Notes under the pieces: model-generated
The model's database searches: none
What the model was told of the DNA's origin: nothing
Seen by the model: the letters and a program-made list of their open reading frames with translations, nothing else
Source of the DNA: Pseudomonas muyukensis
Lineage (GTDB): Bacteria > Pseudomonadota > Gammaproteobacteria > Pseudomonadales > Pseudomonadaceae
Length of the DNA stretch: 64,000 bases
Reading direction: 5' to 3'
NCBI RefSeq assembly: GCF_019139535.1
Contig: NZ_CP077073.1
Span: forward strand, 2,136,501 to 2,200,500
Translations under genes and position numbers: made by a program
In this document: one piece after another, positions 49,747-58,937 of the stretch
Layout: every line of letters starts with the position of its first letter
How positions within the stretch are numbered: position 1 is the first letter of the stretch

Positions 49747-49852
49747 CCTGGGTTTTTGTTCGGCGTGCTGTGGTGTCGGCGTGAGGGGAGGGTTCGCTCG
49801 GTGATTGCTGGGTATGGCCTGGCCTCGATGCTAGAGGCGCCTGTCACGGTGT

Positions 49853-49882
49853 GTTCTTGAATTTTTTTATTAAGTCAAGAAC
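49853..49882. promoter_or_regulatory. AT-rich inverted repeat upstream of ihfB
   Basis: GTTCTTGA (49853) and TCAAGAAC (49875) are perfect reverse complements around ATTTTTTTATTAAG, about 80 bases before ihfB. It might be an operator or promoter region. No IHF consensus could be placed with confidence. Confidence 0.35.
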
Positions 49883-49960
49883 CACCCTGTTCAAACGCCT
49901 CGGGGCGTGCTACAAACTGATTAAGCAATGATCTAGCTGCTTGATAACGAAGGGAAAAAT

Positions 49961-50257
49961 ATGACGAAGTCGGAGCTGATCGAACGTATTGTCACCCATC
50001 AGGGGCTGCTCTCGTCCAAGGACGTGGAGTTGGCCATCAAGACCATGCTTGAACAGATGTCGCAGTGCCTGGCGACCGGGGATCGCATCGAGATCCGCGG
50101 CTTTGGCAGTTTCTCGCTGCACTACCGTGCTCCACGCGTAGGGCGCAACCCCAAGACGGGCCAGTCTGTCAGCCTTGAAGGCAAATATGTGCCGCATTTC
50201 AAGCCGGGCAAGGAGTTGCGCGATCGGGTAAATGAAGAAGAGCATGAGCCTATCTGA
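49961..50257 (+). CDS. ihfB: Integration host factor subunit beta
   Basis: This 98-residue HU/IHF-family protein pairs with IhfA to bend DNA. Features are [10 protein letters not shown] at the start, the beta-arm [20 protein letters not shown] with its DNA-kinking Pro, and [12 protein letters not shown] at the end. ATG 49961 follows GAAGGGAAAAAT. It lies after rpsA, and in pseudomonads it marks the left edge of the O-antigen locus. Confidence 0.97.
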   Translation: MTKSELIERIVTHQGLLSSKDVELAIKTMLEQMSQCLATGDRIEIRGFGSFSLHYRAPRVGRNPKTGQSVSLEGKYVPHFKPGKELRDRVNEEEHEPI

Positions 50258-50276
50258 AGGGTGGGGGGTAAGTTAG

Positions 50277-50519
50277 ATGCGTAATCTCAAACGCGCTTTG
50301 GCAGCGCTGTTCGTGCTGGTCTTGGCCGCGCTGGTGCTGTTTTTCGTATTGGAGAATCAGCAAGCCGTATCCCTGGTCATGTTCGGTTGGTCGGCGCCCG
50401 CAGTACCCGTTGCGGTGTTGGTGCTGGTCGCCTTGGTTGTTGGTTTGGTGATAGGTCCGCTGCTTGGGATTTTCACTCTGATGCGTGGCCGGCAGAAAGC
50501 GCGCGTTCCTGTCCGGTAG
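50277..50519 (+). CDS. LapA/DUF1049 domain small membrane protein
   Basis: This 80-residue protein has two membrane helices (about 6-26 and 40-62). ENQQAVSLVMFGWSAPAVPV between them is the signature of the LapA (YciS) family. LapA with LapB controls LpxC turnover and lipopolysaccharide assembly in E. coli. No lapB is adjacent here. It follows ihfB by 19 bases and is probably co-transcribed. Confidence 0.88.
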   Translation: MRNLKRALAALFVLVLAALVLFFVLENQQAVSLVMFGWSAPAVPVAVLVLVALVVGLVIGPLLGIFTLMRGRQKARVPVR

Positions 50520-51084
50520 GTATTCTCCTCCTGCGTGCGGAAGCATCCTGCGTCAACATAGGAATGGCTTCCTTGCCTGCTGTCGCCTGAAAAAGTAATT
50601 ATCGAGGCCTCCCTTTCCAGGGGGCGGCTTTTGATCCCCTCTGTGCGGTGTTTTGGGGGGGGCAGTCTGCTGTCGTGTGACCGTGTTTCTGCTGTGGCAG
50701 CTGTGCGTGGTCAGGTTGCGATGTCGCCCTGTCGAGCTGTGGCAGAAATGAACTTAATCCCAAGCGCTTAATCCAAAGGCTTTAGCTAAAAAGCGGGTGA
50801 GGTGGCGGCAATTTTTCTAAACCGCGCTAAGCTTCGCTGCCATGAATAGTTATTCCGCTTATCTTTTTGTGCAATCTTGCATGAGGGGGAGAGGTGCATT
50901 GCGCTTTGCGGTTGGCCGATAGATAAGAATAGTTATTGTTAATTATGCCGGTGCTGGGTGGTGTAGGCGTTGGTGCGGGATGGTGGCTTATGGCTGCTAT
51001 GCTTTTGGTGTGCAGACTATCTTCAAGGAACGGGTGATGGGGCTGTCTCGACAAGATATTGGCTGTGAAGGGTATAGAGGCTAA
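50520..51084. other. 565-base non-coding gap at the left edge of the O-antigen locus
   Basis: A weak terminator-like hairpin (GCCTCCC..GGGGGCGGC then TTTT, 50607-50632) ends the ihfB transcript. The remaining sequence becomes AT-richer and presumably carries the promoter of the O-antigen genes. No consensus promoter was certain. A stretch at 50692-50715 (CTGTGGCAGCTGTGC) loosely recalls the first part of JUMPstart but lacks the ops core. Confidence 0.5.
50607..50632 (+). terminator. Weak terminator-like hairpin after lapA-like gene
   Basis: GCCTCCC and GGGGGCGGC form an imperfect stem followed by TTTTG, about 90 bases after the preceding stop codon. Confidence 0.4.
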
Positions 51085-52125
51085 ATGCGAGAAAAAAATC
51101 CGGCATTGGAAGGTGGTGAAATAGACCTGGCGATCCTCGTTCGTGAGATATGGCAGGGGCGTTACATAGTGTTGCTCGTTGCGCTGTTGGCCGTCATGGC
51201 GGCGGCTGTGTTTGTGTATCTGCAAAAACCCTTGTACGAAGCTAATACCGTTGTACTGCCACCGATGCAGGATGAAATTGCTGCCTTGAATATTGGGCGG
51301 GGTCAGGGTTCTGGTTTGGCACTGGTGGCGGCTCGGGATGTTTATGATACTTACTTGCGTAACTTGCAATCCCAGGCGGTTCGCCGGCGCTTTTATCATG
51401 AAGTTTACTTGCCGTCGATAGAGCAGGATGAGCGTGGTGCTGATGGCGAGGATGCCTACCGAGACTTTGAAAGTATTCTAACGCTCAGGGTGGATAGAGC
51501 GGTTTCGACGCGCTTTGTGGTGGCCTTGCGTGCGCACCTGCCTGCTACGGCGGTGGATTGGGTATCCCGCTATATCGAAATGGCAGGGGAGGCGACCAAG
51601 CAGGAGGTCATTGGTGGCGTGATCAGTGATGCAACGCTCAAGGCTGACAATCTGCAGCATCAAATCGAAATCGCGCAGAACACCGCGCAGCAGGAGCGCC
51701 GTGACAAAATACTGCAGTTAAAAGATGCCTTGCGTATTGCTCGTGCCGTTGGCTTGGAAAAGCCTCCGCTGATATCGACCAATCAGTCGGCTCAGTTGTC
51801 TTTTGATGTGGGGGGTGGACTGGCATACATGCGAGGGAGTCAGGCGCTACTGGCTGAGATCGAAAATCTTGAAAAGCGTGGGGACGATGCGCCTTTTATT
51901 GCCGACTTGCGGCAGAAGCAAGCAGATGCTGCCTTTTATCGCGTGCTGAAGATTCCCGCTTCGACGCTGAAGGTATACCGCCAGGACGGACAGATCGTGG
52001 AGCCTGAGCGCGCAGTGAATCGTCGAATCGGCTTGCTATTCGCAGGGGCGGTCCTTGCAGGTCTTGTGCTCGGGGTTGCTGTGGTAATGGGGCGTAACGC
52101 CCTGCGGCGTCTGGCTTCGGCCTAG
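51085..52125 (+). CDS. wzz: Wzz-type O-antigen chain-length determinant
   Basis: This 346-residue polysaccharide co-polymerase has an N-terminal membrane helix (about 28-48, VLLVALLAVMAAAVFVYLQ) preceded by EIDLAILVREIW. A periplasmic coiled-coil region (about 50-310) follows, then a C-terminal helix (about 315-335, LLFAGAVLAGLVLGVAVVMG). Wzz proteins set the modal length of O-antigen made by Wzy. The usual proline-rich motif before the last helix is weak here. ATG 51085 has AGAGG 4 bases upstream. Codon use is clearly more AT-rich than in the ribosomal genes before it. Confidence 0.88.
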   Translation: MREKNPALEGGEIDLAILVREIWQGRYIVLLVALLAVMAAAVFVYLQKPLYEANTVVLPPMQDEIAALNIGRGQGSGLALVAARDVYDTYLRNLQSQAVRRRFYHEVYLPSIEQDERGADGEDAYRDFESILTLRVDRAVSTRFVVALRAHLPATAVDWVSRYIEMAGEATKQEVIGGVISDATLKADNLQHQIEIAQNTAQQERRDKILQLKDALRIARAVGLEKPPLISTNQSAQLSFDVGGGLAYMRGSQALLAEIENLEKRGDDAPFIADLRQKQADAAFYRVLKIPASTLKVYRQDGQIVEPERAVNRRIGLLFAGAVLAGLVLGVAVVMGRNALRRLASA

Positions 52126-52304
52126 CTCTGCGCTGCCCGCGCCGCCTGGCGGATCAGGAGTGAAGGCAATCTGCCCTTGTAATATTACAGAATTTTGGCA
52201 GAATCACGGGTGTTTTTCGGTTTTACTCAGGCGCAGGGAAGCACTATGAGGTTTGTAGTCTTGTGGTTGAGTGGTCCTGTAGCCCTTGCCGCCAGATTCC
52301 CAAT

Positions 52305-53591
52305 ATGAGTAAAGCTGTACACCTACCACCGGTTCCTGTCGGGGAATTAGATATCTCGGCTTTGCTGCGCTCCATCTGGAGGCAGAGAAAGCTGGTCGCG
52401 ATCTGTGTGGCGCTGGGCGGCATCGTTTTTGCCGCTTATGCCTTCCTGGCCACACCCACCTATCAGACAACTAGCGTGCTGCGGGCAGTGCCTGTCAATG
52501 AGCTTGATGCACTGAATCGCTCCAAGTTGTATGAGTTGCCTCCCAAGCGAGCACTTTTGGAAGTGGCAGAGGCCTTGCAGTCTTATGAGCTGAGGCTGAA
52601 CTATTTTCGCGAGAATCGGGCGTTGTTTTCCCAGTTTGATGATCCTGATCGCACGCTTGAGCAGAACTTCGAGGAGTTTGATCGGGATGCGTTGCAACTT
52701 GAGCTTCCGAGCGAAAAGCGCCCCTATTTGACGGTGCGCATGCAGTATCTGGAAGGCGTTTCCGGCCCGCAAATAGTGAACAGCCTTGTCGACTATGCCG
52801 TCAATGAAGCGCGCAAGCAGATCGATGCCGATATGGAAGTGATCATTCGCAACCGTATCAGTGAATTGGATAGTCAAATCGCGGCGGCCGAGGCGGTCTA
52901 TCGCAGTGCAAAGCAGACGCAGATTGCTCAGTTGCTAGAGGCCGACCGTGTCAAGCAGGCGCGCTTGCAGGATGAGCTGAGGGCGCTTCGTCAGCGTTTG
53001 AAAACAGGCCGTGCGGCTCGCATTGCCACGTTGGACGAGGCCATTTCCATTGCGGGTTCCTTGGGTATCAAACGTCCCAGCACGCCTTCTTCCATGGGGG
53101 ATGCTGAGCGGGGCGCGGTAGGGAATATGGTTCGTACCGAAGTGACCAACCAAAGCTTGCCGTTGTACTTCATGGGCAGTGATGCCTTGCAGGCAGAGCG
53201 AAAAGTGCTGCTGGCGCGCAAGACTGATGATTTTGCCGAGGCCCGCGTCGCTGACATTCAGAAAGAGCTGCAGTTGCTTACATCCAATCGTCAGGTGGAA
53301 GCCTTGAATGCACGACAAGATGAGTCTGTCTTCTATGGTGGGCTCGAAGGCGTGCGCAAGGAGATGGTGCGGTTGAAAAACCTCAACATCAATTTGGACA
53401 GGCTGAAGCTGGTAACGGTTGATCGCAAGGCGCTCCAGCCCGCTCGGCCAATGAAGCCCAAGCGTGTGCTGGTGAGTGTTGCTGGTCTTTTGCTCGGTTT
53501 GCTCGTGGGTTTGCTCGTCGCGACGCTTAGGCATCTCTGGTCTCAAAACAATGGGCAAGATTCGCGAGCGTTGAATCTCCAGCGTCTCTGA
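52305..53591 (+). CDS. Second Wzz-type chain-length determinant
   Basis: This 428-residue protein of the same family has GELDISALLRSIWRQRKL before the first helix (about 34-54). A long periplasmic coiled-coil part follows. The proline-rich motif PARPMKPKRVL precedes the last helix (VSVAGLLLGLLVGLLVATL). It is longer than the first Wzz and diverges in the periplasmic region, so the two may give different chain lengths or work as a mixed complex. ATG 52305 (MSKAVHLPP) is the likelier start; GTG 52263 is an alternative. Confidence 0.83.
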   Translation: MSKAVHLPPVPVGELDISALLRSIWRQRKLVAICVALGGIVFAAYAFLATPTYQTTSVLRAVPVNELDALNRSKLYELPPKRALLEVAEALQSYELRLNYFRENRALFSQFDDPDRTLEQNFEEFDRDALQLELPSEKRPYLTVRMQYLEGVSGPQIVNSLVDYAVNEARKQIDADMEVIIRNRISELDSQIAAAEAVYRSAKQTQIAQLLEADRVKQARLQDELRALRQRLKTGRAARIATLDEAISIAGSLGIKRPSTPSSMGDAERGAVGNMVRTEVTNQSLPLYFMGSDALQAERKVLLARKTDDFAEARVADIQKELQLLTSNRQVEALNARQDESVFYGGLEGVRKEMVRLKNLNINLDRLKLVTVDRKALQPARPMKPKRVLVSVAGLLLGLLVGLLVATLRHLWSQNNGQDSRALNLQRL

Positions 53592-54103
53592 AGGATAAGC
53601 AGCGACTGATTAGCCTGGTCGGGTGGCGCTGTCGTGTTTGTTGCCCGTTGGAATGTGCGCTGTTGTCGTGGCTGGATTGATCGTGGCCGGTTTGCTCGGT
53701 GAGCCGCTGTCGTCGTTTCAGGCGGGTGCTTTTCCAGGTGTCCCGGTCGAGCGTGTCAAGGGCGCTTGTTGCGCCTGCACAGGCACGGACGGCGGCGCAG
53801 GTGCAAGGGAATGGCAGAATGGTAGCGTAGCCAATGGGTTGGGACGGCAGTAGAATGAGGCCCTTCAGGTCTGGCGTTTTGCTTGATCGTTCGTGCTTGT
53901 TCATACGGCTTAATCAGGTTCTTGCGGCCCTCGTTCGAGCGTCCAGTAGGTGAGCCTTGCCAAGTTTTCTGTGTGATCCAGGTCGGTATTCTCGTATGGC
54001 CGCTCTTGGTGGTTCGGCACCGTGGCAGGAAGCAGTTCGCTGATCTTGTCTATTTCGTTTTCCGGATCGACAGGATCTGGTTCAAAGGATTTTGTGAGTA
54101 CTT
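53592..54103. other. 512-base gap between wzz genes and rffA, no supported gene
   Basis: A short hydrophobic reading (53623-53853, GTG start, 76 codons) has no recognisable family and no good ribosome binding site, so it is not called. An AATGGTAGCGTAG stretch at about 53818-53830 shares GGTAGCGT with the ops core bound by RfaH. The gap may be a promoter/leader region or the remains of a lost gene. Confidence 0.4.
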
Positions 54104-55243
54104 ATGATTCCGTTCAACAAGCCCCCCTACACCGGTGCAGAAGATCAATATGTCATTGAGGCCATGCGCAGCGACAAGATGTCTGGCGACGGCCCATACA
54201 GCCGCAAGTGCCAGGCATGGTTCGAAAGCATGGCGGGTTGCCATCGCGCATTGCTGACCCCTTCCTGCACCCAGGCCCTCGAGATGGCGGCATTGCTGAT
54301 CGACATCGTCCCGGGGGACGATGTCATCATGCCAAGCTACACCTTCGTCAGTACCGCCAATGCCTTTGTCCTGCGCGGTGCGAAGATCGTGTTCGTCGAT
54401 ATTCGCCCTGACACCATGAACATTGACGAGCGCTTGATCGAGCGGGCCATTACGCCTCGCACCAAGGCGATTGTTCCTGTCCATTACGCTGGCGTGGCCT
54501 GCGAAATGGATACGATCATGGCGATTGCGGATAAACATGGCTTGTATGTCATTGAAGACGCGGCGCAGGGCATGATGGCCACTTACAAGGGGCGGCAGCT
54601 TGGGACCATCGGTCATCTGGCAGCCTATAGCTTCCATGAGACCAAGAACTACACCAGTGGTGGCGAGGGTGGCTTGCTGCTTATCAATGACGAACGCTTT
54701 GTTGATCGGGCGGAGGTCATTCGTGAGAAGGGTACCAACAGGTCGCAGTTCTTCAGGGGGCAGACCGACAAGTATACCTGGCGGGATATTGGCTCGAGTT
54801 TTCTTCCGGGAGAGCTGCAGGCGGCCTATCTGTTTGCCCAGTTGGAGTGCGCCGACAAGATCAATGAGCGCCGTCTGAACATCTGGCACAAATACCATGA
54901 TGCGTTTGCCAAGCTGGAAGGCCTAGGTGTGATCCAGCGTCCGCAAGTGCCTGCTGACTGCCAGCATAACGGCCACATGTATTACCTGAAGTTGCGCTCG
55001 TTGGCGGCGCGCGGAGCCTTTATCGACTGGATGCGCAAGCATGAAGTGCTGACGCCATTTCATTACATTCCGTTGCATTCCAGCCCGGCCGGCCAGTCAT
55101 TCGGTCGCTTCGAGGGCGAAGATGTCGTCACCACTAACCATAGCGAGCGTCTTGTGCGCCTGCCTCTCTGGTTCAATATGACTGACGAGGCCCTTGACCA
55201 GGTCATTGCCCATGCGATCGAGGCGCTGAGTCTCGACCAATGA
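54104..55243 (+). CDS. rffA: dTDP-4-amino-4,6-dideoxygalactose transaminase RffA/WecE
   Basis: This 379-residue DegT/DnrJ/EryC1/StrS aminotransferase is strikingly like E. coli RffA (WecE). Shared blocks include LLTPSCTQALEMAALL, PSYTFVSTANAFVLRGAK, VPVHYAGVACEMDTIMA and EKGTNRSQFFRGQ. The PLP lysine is in SFHETKNYTSGGEGG. It would convert dTDP-4-keto-6-deoxyglucose to dTDP-Fuc4N. Its substrate genes (rmlA, rmlB) and an N-acetyltransferase (wecD) are not in the window. A wzxE-type flippase gene overlaps its end, mirroring the enterobacterial common antigen order. Confidence 0.93.
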   Translation: MIPFNKPPYTGAEDQYVIEAMRSDKMSGDGPYSRKCQAWFESMAGCHRALLTPSCTQALEMAALLIDIVPGDDVIMPSYTFVSTANAFVLRGAKIVFVDIRPDTMNIDERLIERAITPRTKAIVPVHYAGVACEMDTIMAIADKHGLYVIEDAAQGMMATYKGRQLGTIGHLAAYSFHETKNYTSGGEGGLLLINDERFVDRAEVIREKGTNRSQFFRGQTDKYTWRDIGSSFLPGELQAAYLFAQLECADKINERRLNIWHKYHDAFAKLEGLGVIQRPQVPADCQHNGHMYYLKLRSLAARGAFIDWMRKHEVLTPFHYIPLHSSPAGQSFGRFEGEDVVTTNHSERLVRLPLWFNMTDEALDQVIAHAIEALSLDQ

Positions 55244-56493
55244 GTGCTGTTCGTTCCGCCATCCTCACGGGTGGCGCGCATGCATCGAAAGTGCTGATGG
55301 GGTTCATACTGCTCAAGGTGATGGCGGTCTACCTGGGGCCTGACGGCGTCGGTAGGCTGGGTCATCTGATGAGCATCGTCAGTGTTCTGACCATCTTGTC
55401 AGGCGGCGGCATCATCCATGCCCTGGTCAAGTATTGTTCGGAATTCCAGGCGACGCCGCACAAGCTGCATAGGTTCGTGTCGGCGGCAAGCACGTATGCG
55501 ATGGTTTTTTCGCTGGTTGTTTTCCTGGCCGGTTGCTTGCTGTCTGATTACCTCGCCAGGCTTGTGTTCGGTTCTGATGATTATCAGTCCGTGATCGTCA
55601 TGCTTGCGGTCAGTCAGTTGGCGATCGCGTTCGCCAACGTGGTGTTTGGGGTCAGTAACGGGCTGCACGCGACGCAGGTTTTCGCCTACAGTCAGATCAT
55701 CGGTAATGCGATGGCCGTCCCGCTGCTGTGGTTCTGCATTTATCGTTACCTCGAATTCGGTGCCGCCATCGCCGTAGTGTTTGCCTCCTCCCTGTGTGCA
55801 TTGCCCGCTTTCTACTTCTACTACCGCTCGGCATTCTGGAGGCGGATCCGTTGGTTCTGGATTGACCGGACCGCACTGCGCCAGCTGTCGGGCTTCACCC
55901 TGATGTTGCTGGTCAGTACCTTGGCGTTCCCGTTGGTGGAAATCTGCGTGCGAAGTTTGCTGATCCAGCGCCTGGGCTATCACGATACTGGGCTGTGGCA
56001 GGCCTCTATTCGCTTGTCAGCCGCCTACATGGGGTTCTTCACCATGTTCCTGGCGTTTTACCTGGTGCCGCGACTTTCGCCAGAGAACAATGGGCGAAAA
56101 GTGGTGGGTATGACGCTTCGGCATTTGTTTGCTGTCCAGATCGTCTACGGCGTTGGAGCGCTGACGCTGTATCTGGGCAGGTCGTTCTTTATTCCGATCA
56201 TTTTTTCCGATGCCTTCACACCGCTTGAAGGGGTGATCGTCTATCAGTTGGTTGGCGATTTCTTCAAGGTGTCTGCCTATGTCATCGGCTTCATTGCCGT
56301 CGCCAAGGCGGCCACCAAGGTCTACATCTGTGCCGAGGTTTTCCAGGGTGCGGTATTCCTGGCGGGGGGCTGGTTGGCAGTGCGCTTTGGCGCGACGATC
56401 GAGAGCGTCATGCAGGCCTACATGTTGACTTATGTACTTTATTTTTGCGTGTGCCTTGTTGGCCTATGGATCTACAAAAGGAGGCACCTGTGA
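55240..56493 (+). CDS. wzx: WzxE-like O-antigen flippase
   Basis: This 417-residue polysaccharide transporter has about twelve membrane helices. It is like E. coli WzxE, which flips the common-antigen trisaccharide lipid. Shared features are KLMAVYLGP-type residues in helix 1, SGFTLMLL, DTGLWQASIRLSAAY, and VYQLVGDFFKVSAYVIGF. It should move undecaprenyl-linked O-units to the periplasm. The start overlaps the rffA stop by four bases (ATGA), and its end overlaps the next glycosyltransferase gene. Confidence 0.92.
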   Translation: MSAVRSAILTGGAHASKVLMGFILLKVMAVYLGPDGVGRLGHLMSIVSVLTILSGGGIIHALVKYCSEFQATPHKLHRFVSAASTYAMVFSLVVFLAGCLLSDYLARLVFGSDDYQSVIVMLAVSQLAIAFANVVFGVSNGLHATQVFAYSQIIGNAMAVPLLWFCIYRYLEFGAAIAVVFASSLCALPAFYFYYRSAFWRRIRWFWIDRTALRQLSGFTLMLLVSTLAFPLVEICVRSLLIQRLGYHDTGLWQASIRLSAAYMGFFTMFLAFYLVPRLSPENNGRKVVGMTLRHLFAVQIVYGVGALTLYLGRSFFIPIIFSDAFTPLEGVIVYQLVGDFFKVSAYVIGFIAVAKAATKVYICAEVFQGAVFLAGGWLAVRFGATIESVMQAYMLTYVLYFCVCLVGLWIYKRRHL

Positions 56494-57800
56494 CCCTCGA
56501 CGTCTCCCTGTCTGGGCCAGGTAATGCTGGCAAAAAGGTCGTTCATCTTTCCACCAATGACTTCGGTGGGGCTGGCAGCGCGGCTTTGCGCTTCCATCGC
56601 TCGTTGCTCGGTGCCGGGTATGCATCGCAGATGTACGTGGCTGAGAGCAAAGCGCCGTGCGCCTCGGTATTGCCAGTTGTCAGCCAGGTGCTGATGGTGC
56701 GGGCCAAGCGCCTGGCGCGGCGTTTGTTGCCGAAGAAACTGTTCGCCCGGGTGCGCAGCGTTGTCAGTGAACGCGCAATATTTTCTGCCCAGCGCAAGTA
56801 TTTGTACTTCTCGGTCGGTGAGTCGAGCGAGCGCGGTCTGAACCCGGAATTGGTGGCAAAAATCACTGAGGCCGATGTGCTGTTCGTTCACTGGGTCGCA
56901 GGCTTCGTGAATACTTTCGATGTGCTGCAGATCCAGAAAAGGACCGGTTGCAAGGTCTATTACACGTCAATGGACATGGCGCACCTGACGGGCGGCTGTC
57001 ACTACTATTGGCAGTGTGAGGGTTATCGGACGGACTGTTCGGATTGCCCGGCGCTGGATCAGCGGCACAAGAATTATGCGGCTTATCAGATGCGTGCCAA
57101 ATCGCTCAACATCCTGCAAATGGGCGCTACTCTGCTCTCCTGCAGTCAGCGCATCCATCAGGCAGGGCAGGCCTCGGCGATACCTTACGCCGACTACGCG
57201 GTGTTGCCGTTGCCCCTGGATTCCGAGCTTTTCACGCCTGCGCCTGGCGGGGCGGGGCGGCAACAGTTCCGCTTCATGACCAATGCCCATGATGCTGGCG
57301 ATCCTCGCAAGGGGTTCGAGTACCTTCAGCAGGTGCTGGTACTGTTGGAGCAGCAATTGGCGGAGCATGAGTCTATCGAATTGCTGTGTCTTGACCCCGA
57401 GCGGCTTCGTTCGCTTGGCCTCGAGCGCGTCAAGTTGGCGAGATTCGATTTCTGCCACGGTGATGCGGCGCTGGCGGCCTTGTACAAACAACTTGACCTG
57501 TTTGTGAGCACGTCGATTGAGGATGCTGGGCCCATGATGGTGGGTGAGGCGTTGATGTGTGGCGTACCCGTTGTGGCATTCGATGTGGGGATTGCCCCTG
57601 AAGTGGTCAAGGACGGTGCAAATGGGTATATCGTCGATCGCCTGGATGTCAGGCACATGGCGGCACGTATTCTGGAGCTCTATCGCTCGCGGGGCGATGG
57701 GCTGGACAAGCCGGCTGTCATCCACGAGGACGCCTCGAGGGTGTTCGGACAGCGGAACTGGAACACACGGGTTGCTGAACTGATTTCAGCTGGACAATAG
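56490..57800 (+). CDS. GT4 family glycosyltransferase
   Basis: This 436-residue GT-B fold glycosyltransferase has HLSTNDFGGAGSAALRFHRS near the N-terminus and a donor-site ED..GPMMVGEALMCGVPVVAFD motif. GIAPEVVKDGANGYIV is typical of GT4. The start is GTG 56490, set by AAAAGGAGG five bases upstream and overlapping the wzx stop. ATG 56466 is in frame but lies before the ribosome binding site. It presumably adds one sugar of the O-unit; donor and acceptor are not known. An unusual Cys-rich stretch (CHYYWQCEGYRTDCSDCP) lies mid-protein. Confidence 0.85.
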   Translation: MTLDVSLSGPGNAGKKVVHLSTNDFGGAGSAALRFHRSLLGAGYASQMYVAESKAPCASVLPVVSQVLMVRAKRLARRLLPKKLFARVRSVVSERAIFSAQRKYLYFSVGESSERGLNPELVAKITEADVLFVHWVAGFVNTFDVLQIQKRTGCKVYYTSMDMAHLTGGCHYYWQCEGYRTDCSDCPALDQRHKNYAAYQMRAKSLNILQMGATLLSCSQRIHQAGQASAIPYADYAVLPLPLDSELFTPAPGGAGRQQFRFMTNAHDAGDPRKGFEYLQQVLVLLEQQLAEHESIELLCLDPERLRSLGLERVKLARFDFCHGDAALAALYKQLDLFVSTSIEDAGPMMVGEALMCGVPVVAFDVGIAPEVVKDGANGYIVDRLDVRHMAARILELYRSRGDGLDKPAVIHEDASRVFGQRNWNTRVAELISAGQ

Positions 57801-57810
57801 AATTAGGTAA

Positions 57811-58935
57811 ATGACAATGAAGAAAGCACTGATCACCGGCGTTACCGGACAAGACGGCTCCTACCTGGCAGAGTTCCTGCTGGATAAAGGTTATGAAGTG
57901 CACGGCATCAAACGCCGCGCCTCTTCGTTCAATACGCAGCGCGTGGATCACATTTATCAGGATCCGCATGTAGAGAACAAGAACTTCGTCCTGCACTATG
58001 GTGATCTGTCGGACTCCTCCAACCTGATTCGTATCATTCAGGAAGTGCAGCCTGACGAGATCTACAACCTGGGCGCGCAGTCCCACGTTGCCGTCAGCTT
58101 CGAATCACCGGAGTACACTGCGGATGTGGACGCGCTGGGCACTCTGCGCATCCTGGAAGCGATCCGCATTCTGGGCCTGGAAAAGAAGACCCGTTTCTAT
58201 CAGGCCTCTACCTCCGAGCTCTATGGGCTGGTTCAGGAGATCCCGCAGAAAGAGACCACGCCGTTTTATCCGCGCTCGCCCTATGCCGTGGCCAAGCTCT
58301 ATGCCTACTGGATCACCGTCAACTACCGTGAAGCCTACGGCATGTACGCTTGCAACGGCGTGCTCTTCAACCACGAGTCGCCGCGTCGTGGCGAGACCTT
58401 CGTGACGCGCAAGATTACCCGTGGCCTTGCCAACATCGCCCAGGGCCTCGAGCAGTGCTTGTACCTGGGTAACATGGATGCCCTGCGCGACTGGGGTCAT
58501 GCCAAAGACTATGTGCGCATGCAGTGGATGATGCTGCAGCAAGAAACCGCCGATGACTTCGTGATCGCTACCGGCGTGCAATACTCGGTGCGTCAGTTTG
58601 TCGAATGGTCTGCCCAGGAACTGGGTGTCACCTTGCGCTTCGAAGGCCAAGGTGTGGATGAGGTGGCGATCGTCGAGCGCATTGACGGCGACAAGGCCCC
58701 GGCGCTGAAGGTAGGTGATGTCATCGTGCGCGTCGATCCGCGCTATTTCCGTCCGGCTGAAGTGGAAACCCTGCTCGGCGACCCCACCAAGGCGAAAGAG
58801 GTGCTGGGCTGGGTGCCGGAAATCACCGTTCAGGAAATGTGCGCCGAAATGGTTGTCGAGGATCTCAAGGTCGCTCAGCGTCATGCCTTGCTCAAGGCGC
58901 ATGGCCATGATGTACCGGTCTCCGTGGAGCGCTGA
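57811..58935 (+). CDS. gmd: GDP-mannose 4,6-dehydratase
   Basis: This 374-residue SDR converts GDP-mannose to GDP-4-keto-6-deoxymannose. The NADP loop [17 protein letters not shown] starts at about residue 8. The catalytic residues are in STSELYG and [20 protein letters not shown] and [15 protein letters not shown] are diagnostic. It is followed by fcl after two bases, so the product is passed on to GDP-L-fucose. Codon use here is less AT-rich than in wzz. Confidence 0.97.
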   Translation: MTMKKALITGVTGQDGSYLAEFLLDKGYEVHGIKRRASSFNTQRVDHIYQDPHVENKNFVLHYGDLSDSSNLIRIIQEVQPDEIYNLGAQSHVAVSFESPEYTADVDALGTLRILEAIRILGLEKKTRFYQASTSELYGLVQEIPQKETTPFYPRSPYAVAKLYAYWITVNYREAYGMYACNGVLFNHESPRRGETFVTRKITRGLANIAQGLEQCLYLGNMDALRDWGHAKDYVRMQWMMLQQETADDFVIATGVQYSVRQFVEWSAQELGVTLRFEGQGVDEVAIVERIDGDKAPALKVGDVIVRVDPRYFRPAEVETLLGDPTKAKEVLGWVPEITVQEMCAEMVVEDLKVAQRHALLKAHGHDVPVSVER

Positions 58936-58937
58936 AC

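Noticed and set aside
50692..50715. JUMPstart element before wzz
   Set aside because: CTGTGGCAGCTGTGC is only loosely like the first half of JUMPstart, and the GGCGGTAGC core is absent at the right spacing.
50827..51399. A 190-codon minus-strand frame over the wzz start
   Set aside because: It overlaps the well-supported wzz gene, with no family pattern or ribosome binding site.
54050..54898. A 282-codon minus-strand frame over rffA
   Set aside because: Shadow of the rffA gene, whose protein matches WecE along its full length.
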